DNA from: Gonium pectorale
Lineage: Eukaryota; Chlorophyta; Chlorophyceae; Chlamydomonadales; Volvocaceae
Assembly (NCBI GenBank): GCA_001584585.1
Contig: LSYV01000055.1
Coordinates: 599,997-663,996 of the forward strand
DNA length: 64,000 nucleotides
Direction: 5' to 3'
A program made the translations under genes and the position numbers. Positions within the stretch are counted from its first letter, which is position 1; the number at the start of each line of letters is the position of its first letter. Below the pieces are notes generated by a model, which worked only from the letters and a program-made list of their open reading frames with translations, did not search any database and was not told where the DNA came from. Below, piece by piece: positions 49,286-60,695 of this stretch.

Positions 49286-52200
49286 ATGTCGACTACTTCT
49301 GGCGGCTTGAGCGAGCTGCCTCGCGTCCTCGATGTGCGAGATTTCGCTCAGGCGCGATGCGCCGAGGTGAGCCGAGCTGGCCAGGGGGGAGGTGTCTTCC
49401 GTCGGCACGCCCCAACCCTGCGGTGTAATGCGGTCACACGGCGTGGTGTGCGCTGCCGCCCATGAAGCTGGGTCGTTGTGTACCGCCACCGCCCTATGCC
49501 AGTCGGAAGTTGTCGCCGGCTGGATTTCGCCCGGCTGTGTCCAAAGCAACGCGGAGGGGAGGGCGGGGGGGGGGGTCGTTGGGGGTCACTCATCGCCGGT
49601 GCTCGCAGCCATCACACAGTCATCACGCTTTCATGGTACCCCGTGCTCTCCGTGCAGCTTCGCTACCTTCTTCAAGCGGTCCAGCAAGACTTTGGCGACG
49701 CGCGGTATGGCGCACCCTTCCTGCCTCGGCACCTGCGCAGGCAAGCGTCTGACCGTGCGTTGCCGGCGTCCACCTCCACGCGCAGCATACGCAGGGCCGG
49801 AGCGTAGTGCTCGGTGGAAGACTGAAGCGGCTTCTGGTGCAGTTTCTTTGGGCACCCAGGGGGCTGCGCCTGCTCGCTTGAGACATGCCAATTTTCCGTT
49901 CCATTCCAACGCAAGCGCGGACATGAATCCATCTCAACCTCACAGCATGCACGTGATTATCCCGGCTCATGTCTGGACCATGCGGACCCAGCTCACGTCT
50001 GGACCATGCTGGAAGCGCGCGGCTCTCTGGCAATCAGAGCGCCCCACAAGGCTGCACCCGCACCTGAGGGGCGCCCCATCCTCACTATGCGACCGCCGGC
50101 TGCGGCCTCTGGCTGAGAAGGGGACTGGGCCTGACGTCTCGTCTCGCCGCGCCCGCCCCGCACCCCCAGACGAGCCACCAGCCACCGGGCGTTCTCGGTG
50201 CGGCGGCGCCCCAACCTCCGGCTGGCAGCGCTCTTCGGGCCGGCGGCAGCCGGCGGCGCTGCGACCGCTGTCGGGGACAGCGGCGGCGGCGGCGGCGGCA
50301 GCGCCAGCGGTTCTGCGCCGTCGGGCCCGGCAGGCCGAGCCGTGAGGCCTCGCGTAGCGGAGCTATACGGGCGGGGCGTTACGGCCAGCGCGGGGCACGA
50401 GCTGGAAGCCTCCAGCAGCGGCCGGACGGTGGGTCGTGCGGGCGCATGCTCCCAGGCGACGGCGCCTATGAATCACACGCAGCAGGCGCGGGCCGCCCCC
50501 GCAAGGCCTTCCTGTAAAGGGATACGCAGCTGCTTGCGGCTGCGCGTGAGTTGATGGAGGCTTGCACCTACGGCAACGGCTTGGCCCCGGGCGGGGCTGT
50601 TTGTTTCCATTCAGATTCAGTATGTCTGTTTACACACCTGACCCATGCCGCTTCCTTTGATCCCCCATCCGGTGCGCGCCGGCAGGTGGAGGCGGCTCCG
50701 TCAGCTTGCATGCGCCGCCCGTGGAACCGGCCCATGCGGCGGCGGGCTGCGCGCCTGCAGGCCGCCCTGGAGGCCAGCTGCGCAGCCGACATCGAACCGC
50801 CGCGGCAGCGGTCCACCACTGCAGAGCCCCCTCCCGCCACGGCTGCTCCAGAGCCCCTTCCCGCGGCTGCTGCTGCTGCTGAGGGCGCCGGGGCTGACGG
50901 GGCGAGGCACCTGGAGACCCATGTCTGGCATGCCCGCCGGATGACAATGGAGCGCAGGTGCGGGGCGGGCGCTTCCCGGCGGGGGCTGGGGTGCGGTTCG
51001 GTTCAGGACGGGTCCGACCTCTGGTAGAAAAGAAGTTTACCATAGTCACCGTCTAGGCATGGGCTGCCCCTGCGGAGGTGGCTGCGCGGGCTAGGAGGTG
51101 AGGCACGGGCTCGCCCTCCCTTGTGAAAAGCATGTCACGATGCTTGACAACCATATCTTGCAGACTCGGATGTTGCCCTTTAGGCCCGCTAGGAGACCGC
51201 AGCACGAGGATGCGCGGGATGGCCCTACTGCCCTGCTGGCCCTGCTCACGCACCGCCGGCCGCGCGTCGCCCTCCTCCGACTCTATCCCTGTTCCGCCCC
51301 TATTCTTGTCCGCCCCCAACTCTCCCAGGTGGGGACCCCTCAGGCCCCCACGGCATGCACCTCAGGCCTCTTTAGTGAGAACGTTTTTTTTTCCTGTTCT
51401 GACCTCCCCCAGGTGGGGCTTCTCTATTGAGGATTCCTTCCAAACCCACTATCCCCCAGGTGGGGCCACGTGCTGCCTGCTCACGCCGCCGGGCGGGGTC
51501 GCGGCAGCCGCTCCTTGCTTGCACAGCTGCGGCGCGGCTCCGTGGCGCACGACGCCAGCTACGTGGGCTGCCTGGAGCTGCGCGGCCACCAGCGGGAGCT
51601 GGCGGAGCTGCTCCGGAGGGTCAGGTGTGAGCGGGGCGCGGGGGCTGAGGGCTGGGGGACGGTGAAGGGGCGCTGTGGGCCCTCGGCAAGATCCTCAGTG
51701 GGAATGGACCCGCCCGCGGAGGTTGCGGAGAGGCAGCCCGGGCTATCCGACGCTGTTTCCTCGGTCTAGCTTTGCCCCGGGCAATGACACGCATGGTGCG
51801 TCAGCGCCTCCAGCATGACATCCCGCGCCGCTCTCCCCAGTGAACGGTCTGTCGCGCCTCGCGCTGCTCCGCCGCAGCGACCCGGCCCGGCTCGATGAGC
51901 AGCTGGGCCGCAGCGAGGTCATCTGCGGCGCTGCCGAGTGGCAGGTCTTCATACACCGCCCGGCCGCCTTCCCAGCCGAGCCGCTGGCCCCAGCACGGGC
52001 GCTCTGGCTGACGCTGGAGGCGGAGGGCGTCGGCGACGGCGACCATGTGGCCAACCCCGGCGCCACCGCCGCCGCCGCCGCCGGCAGCGGGCCCATCGCG
52101 GCCAAGGCAGCCAGCCATGGCGACTCAGCGATGGAGGGCGTGGCGGCGGAGGGGAGGGAGGCTCCAGGCGGCAGTGCGGGAGTGGGGGAGGGAGCGGGAG

Positions 52201-53890
52201 AGGCGATGCGGGGGCCGGCCGGCATGGTGCGGGGCCGGGATGCCCCGGCGGCGGAGGCCCCCGCGTATGTGGATGGGGAGGGCTGGGCGACGCGGTGCGG
52301 CCTGTGGCTGTGGGTGCACGCCGCCGCGTTCCAGGACGTGCACGACGCACTGCGCGACGCAGCCGGCGGCGGCGGCGGCGGTGGCGGCGGTGGCGGCAGC
52401 GGTGACGGCGTAGGCGCAGGCGGCGGCGGCAGCGGTGCGGCCCCACTGCCGGCAGCTGGCGGCCCGCGTGCGACCGGCACCGTCGCGAGGCCCGGTCCGG
52501 GCGGCAACAGCGAGGGCAGGGGCGCCGGCGCTGCGGGCGCGCCGCTGCGGGTGTCCATTCGCTCGAGGTGCTCCGAGCTGCGCCGGCTGGAGGTGGTGGG
52601 AGCCGGGGCGACAGCGGCGCTGGCGCGGGTGCTGCAGCCGCTTGCGCCGCCCTGCGCCCCTGCTCCGCACGGCTCAGCACCAGCAGCGGCGGCGCCGCCA
52701 GCGGGCCAGCGCCACGGCGTCGGCAGTGGCCGCGGCGGCGGTGGGCTTGGGCCAGCGGAGCAGGCGTCGGAGCTGGGCGCCCGTGTGTGGCGCAGCGCCT
52801 GCCACCAGGCGTCGGCGGCGTCCGCAACGGCGGCGGCAGACCCGGCCGGGGGTCCGTCGGGGCACTGGCTGTGGCGCTGGCCCCCAGGCGCGGCGGTGGG
52901 CTTCGAGGCGGCCGACCCGCGGGTCGCGTCGCCGGTCAGGGTGGGCGCCACGTGGGTGAGTGCGCTGGCCACAGCGGCGGCGGCGGCGGGTGCCGGAGGC
53001 GGCGGCGGCGGCGTGCCAGGCGTGCAGGGTGCGCAGCAGCGCGCGGCCCCCAGGCAGGCGGGCCTCCTGCCGGACATCGAGCTCCGGCGACAGCTGCGGC
53101 AGTGGCCGGAACGAGGTGCGCTAGGGCAAGGGTGAGGGCCAGGGCGACGCGCCTGCCTGGCGCTTCACACTGTTCCTTCTGTTGCGTGCAATGCTGCTTT
53201 GCAAGGCACGTGTGTTGACTCCCAGGGTCGCCCACGTCGCGCATTGGATGTGGTCACTCTGACGGGATGTTGGGTTGGAGGATGCTGACTTGCGTACTGT
53301 GGCGGCCGGCTGCGCAAGCCCAACCCGACCGTGACGCTCCTCCCGCCCCACCTTGCCGCCTTGCCTCGCGGGGCGCAGGCGACTGGACGGCCGGCGCAGC
53401 TGCGCTGTGGCGCTCAGCCTCCGTGACTGCCGCGCCAGGCCCCTTCCCAGGCCCTGGCCCAGGCCCTGGCCCGGGCACCAGCCGGCCTCTGGCCGCGGCG
53501 CAGCCAGGCCCAGGCCCAATTCTGACCTCCGCCCCCGCGCACCCACCTCGCATTCCGGCTCCGCTCAGCCAGGAGCAGGTGGGGGCCGCCCGCGGGGCCG
53601 TGCGGCGACACCACCTGCTGGCCACCTCAGGCGCGGAAACGGCCGTAGGCCAAGTCGATGGCGCCGTTGCCGCGTTGGGGCACGCCTTGCGCAGCTTCCC
53701 GGCGCTGCTCATCCGTCGGCCCGCCGGCAACGCGGCCGGCCTCGGGGCCGGCGGCAGGGGCGGGGGCGCGGCGTCCACGGGCGCGCGGCGCTGCAGCGAC
53801 ACGGCCGCCGGCTGGTCCGTGGTGCTGCCTGCCGGCTGGGTGCTACCGGTGTGGCTCGCGCTGGCGTTCACAGGTGGGGCCCTGCTGCTG

Positions 53891-53928
<38 letters not shown>

Positions 53929-56041
53929 AGCCTTCGTCAACTCCTGTGGCCCCACGTGCCGTACGGCCCCAGAAGTATCTCATTGTCGCAAAACCGCGTT
54001 GATCCACCCATAATTACGACACTGTTGCACATGTTAGTCAATGATACTGCTTTGCCATGAGGACATGACTTGCAGTTTAGGTTCGTGTGTGGACACGTTG
54101 CTGTGGCCTGTCCCCATTGCCTGTGCTCCCCTGCCCTTGCGCTGCCCTGCCAACCCCCACCAGGTGCGCGACCCGCGGGTCAGCACGAGTGGCGCCAGCT
54201 GGCAGCGCACGCCTGCGTGCCGTGCTTCCCGTACGACCATCCGTACACGCCGGCCGGCGTACGGCAACAGATGACGCAGCTGGCCGAGCTGGCGACGGCC
54301 GCCTCGAGGCGGCCCCTGGGAAAGACTCGTGTGGCGGACGCATCGCCGCTCGCTGACTGGCGCAGGTGGGACCCCGCCTGTCCGGGCGCTTGCTCGGCTG
54401 CGCGGTATCTGCAGTGTTCGGACCTGCAGTGTTCGCGGCTGGGCGTGAGCGCGTTATGCGGATGACGATACGTAATGTGACGTCTTGTCGCCTGGGAACG
54501 GTTTTGCCCCAGCGCCCCATGCTCCTGTGCACACGCCTCAGCTGCGTATGGGGTGCAACGTTGATACGGTACCACACGAGGTTCCCCGCCCGCACGGGAT
54601 TCGCCAAAAAAACACGATTGCGGTTCCGAGCTGTGCAGCCGCCCTGTCTGATACTCGCTATATCCTTGCCTGCCTCTGCCACGCTACCCCTCACCACGCC
54701 CCGGACAGGGTCGGGCTGCGATTCGCTTCCGGCGCACTGCCGGTCCTGCCTTCGCTTCCACACCAAGCGCGCCCAGCCGCAGCTGCCGCTGCCGGAGCGC
54801 GCGAGGCGTCTCCAGCTCATGCTGCGGCTCCTGCCGCGACGGCTCCTGCCACGACGGCTCCTGCCACGACGGCTCCTGCCGCCACCAGCGGCGCCATGTC
54901 GCCCCCTGCCACGCCCCCTGCGGCATGCCCGGGGCTCGAATCCAGCGCCGCGGCGCTGCGCGGCTGGTCTCTCGCCCTCAGCGCGCGCAACCTGAGCTGG
55001 CCGGCAGACGCGCGGGCCCAGGGCGGCGCGCAGGAGGGCCCGGGGTGCCGCGGCGCGGGGGGCAAGGCCCAGACGCTGCAGCACGCCGGCGAGGAGCGCA
55101 GGGTCCCCCGGCACTGCCTGCACGGTTGGGCGCTGCGCAAGGCCCTGAAGCTGGGGCTGGTCGTGCCGGCGGCACCGGCGCCGGCGGCGGAGGCCGACGT
55201 GGCACCACCAGCATCTTCGGCAGCACCGGCTGCGGCAGCGGCGGCATTGCCTGCTATTGCTGCTGCTGCGGCAACGGGAGGTGGCAGTCCGTCCAGCTCG
55301 CTGCCAATGGCGGAGGTGGTGCTGACCACGCCAGCGCCGACGCCGGCACCCGCGCCGGCCTGCCAGGGCCGCCAGGGTTCCGCCCCCCGCGTCCTGGCGC
55401 ACGTGGCGCTGCGCGTCGTCGGCCGCGGGGTGTGCGCGGCGGGCGCGGAGATCGTCATCAGTTGCCACCAGGCGCAGACCGTGCGGGCGGGCGCAGGCCG
55501 CGACGGAGCGGCGGTCGTCGACTCGGGGCCGCAGGACGGCCATCACCAGGCAGTGCGGGCTTCACCCTCGGCATCTATTGGTCAAGGGCCGGAAGGACGG
55601 GAAGGGCCGGAGGGGCGGGAAGGGCTGCCGGGAGTTGAGGCGCCTGGTGGAGCGCTCCTGGTGGTGGCGGGCTACGTGACGTCGGCTGCTCCCCGCGGCT
55701 CCCCGCGGTACCCTGGCGGCCACGGCGTCTGCGACTGGGGCTGCCTGGCGGCGGCCGCGCAGCAGAGAAGGCAGCAGCAGCAGCAGCAGCCATTGCCGCC
55801 GCCGCAGCAGCCACTGCGGCATAGCGCCTCTCGGGGAGGAGCAGAAGAGCCGATTTGCGGAGGTGCGCTCGGCGGTGGCGGCGGCGGTGGTGGCGACTGC
55901 GGCGTGTCTGGCAGGGGCACCACCTTCCGCGTGTGGGTACGCAACCCCGGATCCACCGCCCTGCGGCAGTGCGTTGCAGAGGTGCTGGCACAGGATCGCG
56001 CATCCGGGAGCGCCGCCTCGCAGGTGGAAGTGGCATGGTAG
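49286..56041 (+). CDS. POP1: POP1, RNase P/MRP protein subunit
   Basis: POP1 is the largest protein of nuclear RNase P and RNase MRP and acts in tRNA and rRNA processing. Nine exons join in phase to 1388 residues: 49286-49366, 49658-49740, 50170-50428, 50686-50957, 51460-51626, 51841-53115, 53379-53873, 54164-54365 and 54709-56041. Landmarks are LPRVLDVRDFAQARCAE, FLPRHLRRRATSHRAF, HLETHVWHARRMTMERRWG, GSVAHDASYVGCLELRG, the POPLD domain signature (GWSVVLPAGWVLPVWLALAFTGA) split across an exon border, CFPYDHPYTPAG, and a C-terminal barrel with VAGYVTSAAPRG and FRVWVRNPG. It is about 350 residues longer than the human protein because of Gly/Ala/Pro-rich insertions in exons 6, 7 and 9. Intron 2 starts with GC (GCAAGC), and only this GC donor keeps the conserved frame RHLRRRATSH. 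Confidence 0.93.
53882..53927. repeat. CTG trinucleotide repeat in POP1 intron 7
   Basis: An almost pure run of CTG units, broken once by CTA, starts nine bases after the exon end at 53873. It lies within the intron, not the reading frame. Confidence 0.9.
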
Positions 56042-56312
56042 CAGCGCTGCGTGCGTGCGGGCTGTGGCTGACAGACGGGCACGACCACCGTTCCGCTGGG
56101 AATGGAGCAAGGAGCCCAAGGAGGAGCGTCTTGAGGGCTGCTGTTGTATAGCGTTCTTATCAGGAAAAGGACTTGCTAGCAGATGTCTTTCGTAGACATG
56201 TTTGCTGTACATCAGCTGCCTTCGGGCGCCAGGGGTCACGGATCAGCCATACCGCTGATGTTACACGATACCTGAACGTGTGCTGGCGCGGAAAAGGAAG
56301 GAGGCGTTTCAC

Positions 56313-56357
56313 TTTTTTCTGTGGAAAGGTTACAGGCAAAGAGGCGAGAAAGGGCGC
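56313..56357. repeat. Dispersed 45-bp repeat, copy 1
   Basis: This 45-base block matches 61261-61305 at 42 of 45 positions in the same orientation. It lies in the POP1 3' UTR. The similarity stops abruptly on both sides. Confidence 0.85.
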
Positions 56358-56534
56358 TTCATGGCGATTGGAGGGGTGCAGCAACTGTTTCCTTTGCTGG
56401 TGCTCGGCCGAAACCTTCCAGCTTCCTGTCGGGTCTTTTTAGGTTTGAGACCCAGCAAATGTCGACGATGCAAACGGCATTCTTATGGTGGCTGCAAGGA
56501 AGACAGAATGCGAGCGACATGGCATGCAGCCCGT

Positions 56535-56539
56535 TGTAA
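56535..56539 (+). terminator. TGTAA polyadenylation motif of POP1
   Basis: TGTAA lies about 495 bases after the POP1 stop and is the first one downstream. Confidence 0.55.
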
Positions 56540-57610
56540 CCCCACCCCAGACTCGGAGGGAAGTCATGAAGGACGCGTCTCGGCACATATGGTGCTTGCT
56601 TGGTTCCCCGCCCCTGGCTCTGTGCTCCAGGCCGATCTTGAGTGCTATTCTTCCAGGCGGTGTCCGTTTGCTGTCGGTAAGTCCGCCGTGGACTGACGTC
56701 TCTGGTGGCACGTCAGCACTGACGTCAGGCTGCCTACACCTTCCCCTCGGATGTACGGGATGTACATTTGTCAGGGCCGCGTCCTGTGGGATGCCCGAGG
56801 CCCTTGCCTGGCATGCGGCCGCCAGGAATGCAGGATGAATTATGCTTATTGAGCACGCAGCAAGCACGACAGCAACTTCACAAAGCCACTAGCACATGTT
56901 ACAAAAATACAGGTACGGTATGTACTCGCCAAAGCCGGGGGTGGCATTGGTAGCAGCGCACATTGTGAGTACAGCAGCAAAGGAGCTCGCACCCGTGAAA
57001 AACGGAAAGCCGAAACAGGGCAGCCACCTCTACGGACATACACGCCCGGAAATGCGCCGTTTCCCAGTAGGCCGACGGCGTGCAAGGCATCGCGGGACCA
57101 ACGCTTCCGGCAGGCATTCCAGGGAAAAAAGCACAGAGACAAGCCACGGTGTCATACAAGCAGCACGGCAGCGCGTCATTGGACGCCGTGCTGGAGGCAA
57201 ATTCATTCCACCCCGCACGAAGACGCTCCTGGTTACACATCTCCACAGCATGCTCGCTCTCTGTGTTTCAGTGAAGGAAGTGCGCACACGGGACAGTACG
57301 ACAGCACGTACCTCCTGTAGCACCTGAGTGGAACGGGCCGCACCCCGCTCCGTGGGCCGTAACGCTCATATGGGCAGGCGCGCACTAGGCGTGAATGCCC
57401 AATAGTGGCGCACAAGCTTTGGCAAGCTCCCTCCAACAAAGCCATGCCCAGCGCGCAGCCATCCAGCCAAGTCCTGGGCCCGCCGCTACAGCGCCATTCA
57501 CCCACGTGTAGGGCCTCCTGCGCGCGCAAATGAAGCTCACCCTGCCTCCGGGCCGCATGCGGAGAGCAACTCTCGGCTCCTGTCCACATTAATCAACTGT
57601 ATCAACGGTA
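56540..57610. other. Intergenic space between convergent POP1 and the secreted-protein gene
   Basis: No coding exon is supported. A copy of the dispersed repeat seen near 25000 lies at about 57021-57080. Confidence 0.45.
57021..57080. repeat. Dispersed repeat, copy 3
   Basis: It contains TACGGACATACACGCCCGGA followed by a GTTTCCCAGTAGGCCG segment, similar to the copies at 24991 and 25531. On the minus strand it reads FPGVYVRR. Confidence 0.5.
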
Positions 57611-57615
57611 TTACA
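57611..57615 (-). terminator. TGTAA polyadenylation motif of the secreted-protein gene
   Basis: TTACA on the plus strand gives TGTAA on the minus strand, about 630 bases after the stop at 58248. Confidence 0.5.
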
Positions 57616-58247
57616 CCGCGTACGCACCTCTGGGTCACAAATGGGCGGCAATGCAAGCGTGCACCAAAGCCATGTCCTAGACGCACGAGGGGCCATTCGT
57701 ACGGCAGTGAAAGATGACGCACGCGGAAAAGTGTAATGCAAAATGCCCCAAACAGCATTGTATTTAAGGGATTCAGCCAGAAACAAAGGGCGGTGCGATA
57801 ATAAATAGCGGCATCGAAACCTGCAATAAACGTGACGCAATCTGCGCTGCGCAGCGCGTCTGTGTCGGAGCTGCGGGAGAGGATTCCCTTTCCCCTTAGC
57901 TCAAGCCCCAAGCTTGGTTGCGCAGTAGTGGTCAGTTCAGTTCCGTCGCCATTTTCCGATGGCGCGACGGAAGCCATGATGCATACAGCATCGCACTCCC
58001 AGCTCTTTGGAGCTCGCGTCCGCCCGCAGTGCCCACCGGCCACCACCGGAGCCCTGACGGCGGCGCCTCCTGGCTGCAGAACTTGTTTGTCCAGCCCCTC
58101 GAACTTCCAACCGCCGGCCCCAACACTGGCGCCGCCCACGCTGAGGCCCAGGCTTTATCCGCAAGTTGTGAGTTGTCCCAACCACGCGAGCCCATTTAGT
58201 GCTGGCTTAGATCGCCTGGCTTGGTTGAAAGCGCGAAGCGCTATGGC

Positions 58248-60695
58248 TCAGTTGGTCCGATTGCGGGTGCGCTTGGGCCTGGGCGGCGGGCGAGGCGGCT
58301 TGGGTGAGGGTGGAGACCGGGGCTGGGGCGGCGAGGGACGCGGCGAGGGCGGGGAGGGCGGCGAGGGGCGCGGCGAGGGCGGAGAGGGCGGTGACGGGGG
58401 AGACGGCGGCGGAGAGGGCGGCGAAGGCGGCGGCGAAGGGGCAGGGGATGGAGGCGAGGGAGGGGAGGGCGGGGAGGGGCGCGGCGAGGGCGGCAGCGGC
58501 GGGGACGGCGGCGTGGGCGGCGACGGCGGCGCAGGTGGAGACGGTGGGGACGAGCGGGGGCCTGGGCATTGGGATGGCAAGGGACAGCCGTGAGGTTAGT
58601 AAAGGATAGCGGAGGGAAGGGGAATGGAGCATGGTGCAGGCAGCCCTTCACATGGGTTAGCATGGGTTATTGCCGTATGATTGCCACAAGGCACAAGCGA
58701 CTACCAGCTCTCTGGCGGACAGTGTCTGCGGCGCTGGGGGTGATCCAGTGGGTGGGTGCTGGGTGGGTTGCTCCTGAATGCCACGTTGCGTCGGCGCAGG
58801 TGCCCGAGCTAAGGATGCTCAAGGGCGAGGACAATGATCTAACGAAGAGGTGGGGGTGTAGGCAGGGCATCTCCGCCGCAGGGCTGGCCCCAGCAGCATC
58901 CCCACCAACGCACGGAATCAGGCAGAGGCTGCGGGGGCGGAAATGGTTGGCCCGCGCTCACATGACGCGGCGGCGCACGCTGCATTGACGGCGATGCTAA
59001 CGGCCGCCTGGGCCCATTGCGCGTTGCTGCCGGTGCCGGCAGATGTCACTTGAAAGGTGACGTTGCCTGCGTGGGCGGGTGGGTGTGTCGAGGCTCAGTC
59101 ACTGGTAGTGCTTCACGAGCTCTACCTGAAGCAGATACAGCGGCGGCGTGGCCTGCCAGCGTGGCCCGACCCTTACAGGCTGGTTTGGTCGGTTTGGAAT
59201 TGCGGCAGGGGAAGTCTCACCGGTTGCATTGCAGGGTACAGAAAGGGTGGCGGTGAACGAAGACGCCACGTTCGCCCGGTTGGAACTGCCCAAATCCACG
59301 CGATTGGCGCTGCGTGGGGGAGTGGCCAAAGGGGGCAGGAGGCAGGTCGGAGGTGTGTTAGCGTGCACACCAACAGAGTCGCGGCAGAGGGCGTGCGGGC
59401 TTGGGGCAGGAGCTCGGGAGCAGAGGAGTTACTCCGCGCTGGAAAAGGCCTGGCGATGACGCTCTAGCGCCTCTAGCGGTGGTAGGATGTCGAGGGAAGT
59501 GAAGATACTGGACATCAATACAAGGCAACGGCGACAGCATGGAGATGCATATGGGAACCGGGACCGGTTCCAAAACTTCCCCACCAGTTTGGGGTGGGCG
59601 TAGGGCTGGTGAAGCCAACTTGCGTCGCAGTCAGCAGCGCCAGGCGGAACTGCGGCGACCCTGGCACCCCAAAGGACACCTGCGCGCCACGGCGGAGGCA
59701 GCGGGAGGGGGGCGCGGCTGGCAAAGGGTTTAAGGAGTGGGGATACCTAACTCCAGGGGCTTATGGCGCATCACCACCAGGTCCACCAGGCCATAAGAGC
59801 GAGTGCTTTTTTTGACGCGAGTGAAAAAGGTAAAACAGAGACAGTCCAACCACCAAGGAAAGCCCCGCAGTGTTGGTTGGCGGTTGATGGACTTGTACTA
59901 TGCACCTTGTTGAACACGCCAGGAGGTGTGCGGACCACCCGACGCTGCGCTGAGGCGGTACTTGCTGATGGAGGTGGGTGCACGTGAGCGCACGCAAGTC
60001 CAGGGCAGGTGCGCCGGTGCTGGGGAAGGCGCCGCCCACCACTGCCTTCCGCCGTGCAGCAAACATTAGGACACGCTGAGTGGCAGGGAGGTGCGTCTCG
60101 TGTGTGGGCAACTAAGCTGTCGTTGCGGCCGGGTTGGGGCTTGGATGAAGGAGGCTAGTGTGGTAGTACTGCGGATCCCGCAACATGCGGTGGCCCGGCG
60201 CTGCTCTAGCACCATCCTTTCCCGCGTGGTCTGATCGTCTGGGGCCGTATGGGGCGTTCAACTGTACGGCGTTGAGGCCAACGTGATACAGCACGCTTGC
60301 CGTACTAGCCGCCCACCCCCACGCCCGCCCCCGCGACGTGCAACTCGAGGCGCACCTTCACTGCATACGAGCCTCCAGGGCACAGCGATGCCGAGGAAGC
60401 TCCAGCTACGGTGCTGAAAGCGAAGGCGATGCGCCTGCCAAACAACCAAGCGGCCATCAGTTGTTGCATTCTTTGAAGCATGCTGCCGCATATCCATTCT
60501 CAATTCCACTCACGAGTCGTTGTATGGTGACCTGTGTGGAGAGCCCAGGTTTCCGTATGACTGGCCAGGATGGTCTGTACAGTTGTTGCCTTGCGGAAAA
60601 TAACCCGAAAGCGGAGTGTACCAGTAGCGAGGGTAAGCGGAGGCAAATTGGGCCGTTGCTGCAAGAAGCACCAGCAGCGCTGGAATTGTGGCCAT
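58248..60695 (-). CDS. Secreted reeler/temptin-like protein with C-terminal SPP rod
   Basis: Six exons join perfectly in phase to 287 residues: 60514-60695, 60356-60434, 59585-59679, 59221-59309, 58962-59066 and 58248-58561. Residues 1-20 are a clean signal peptide (MATIPALLVLLAATAQFASA). The next roughly 160 residues form a Cys-containing beta domain with the pattern of reeler/temptin-like extracellular modules: HPGQSYGNLGSPHR, SLCPGGSYAVK, FGVPGSPQFRLALLTAT, CANRVDLGSS, LSVPCNATG, and GNVTFQVTSAGTGSNAQWA. The last exon encodes about 100 residues of PPSPP and PSP repeats, the hydroxyproline-rich rod of volvocine cell-wall glycoproteins, ending in a basic tail (PPRPKRTRNRTN). There is no pherophorin C-terminal domain after the rod. 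It is probably glycosylated and secreted to the extracellular matrix. The role is inferred from domains. Confidence 0.88.

Noticed and set aside
52951..52960. GTGAGT donor in POP1 exon 6
   Set aside because: Using it breaks the phase with the next exon. Reading on to the donor at 53116 gives the correct phase and a plausible peptide.
51743..53077. 444-codon open frame on the minus strand
   Set aside because: It is the antisense shadow of POP1 exon 6. Pro/Ala/Ser-rich shadows are common opposite Gly/Ala coding DNA of very high G+C.
54077..55546. 489-codon open frame on the minus strand
   Set aside because: Antisense of POP1 exons 8-9. It is Arg-rich with no domain, while the plus strand carries conserved POP1 blocks.
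57537..58139. 200-codon frame on the minus strand after the secreted-protein stop
   Set aside because: It lies in the likely 3' UTR between the stop and TGTAA, and has no recognisable domain.
58250..58590. Gly/Glu-rich frame on the plus strand
   Set aside because: It is the complement of the SPP rod exon, which splices in phase to a signal-peptide protein on the minus strand.
60521..60533. GTCACC donor at the end of the first exon of the secreted protein
   Set aside because: The GTGAGT donor 18 bases further on is stronger, and both the phase and the peptide fit.
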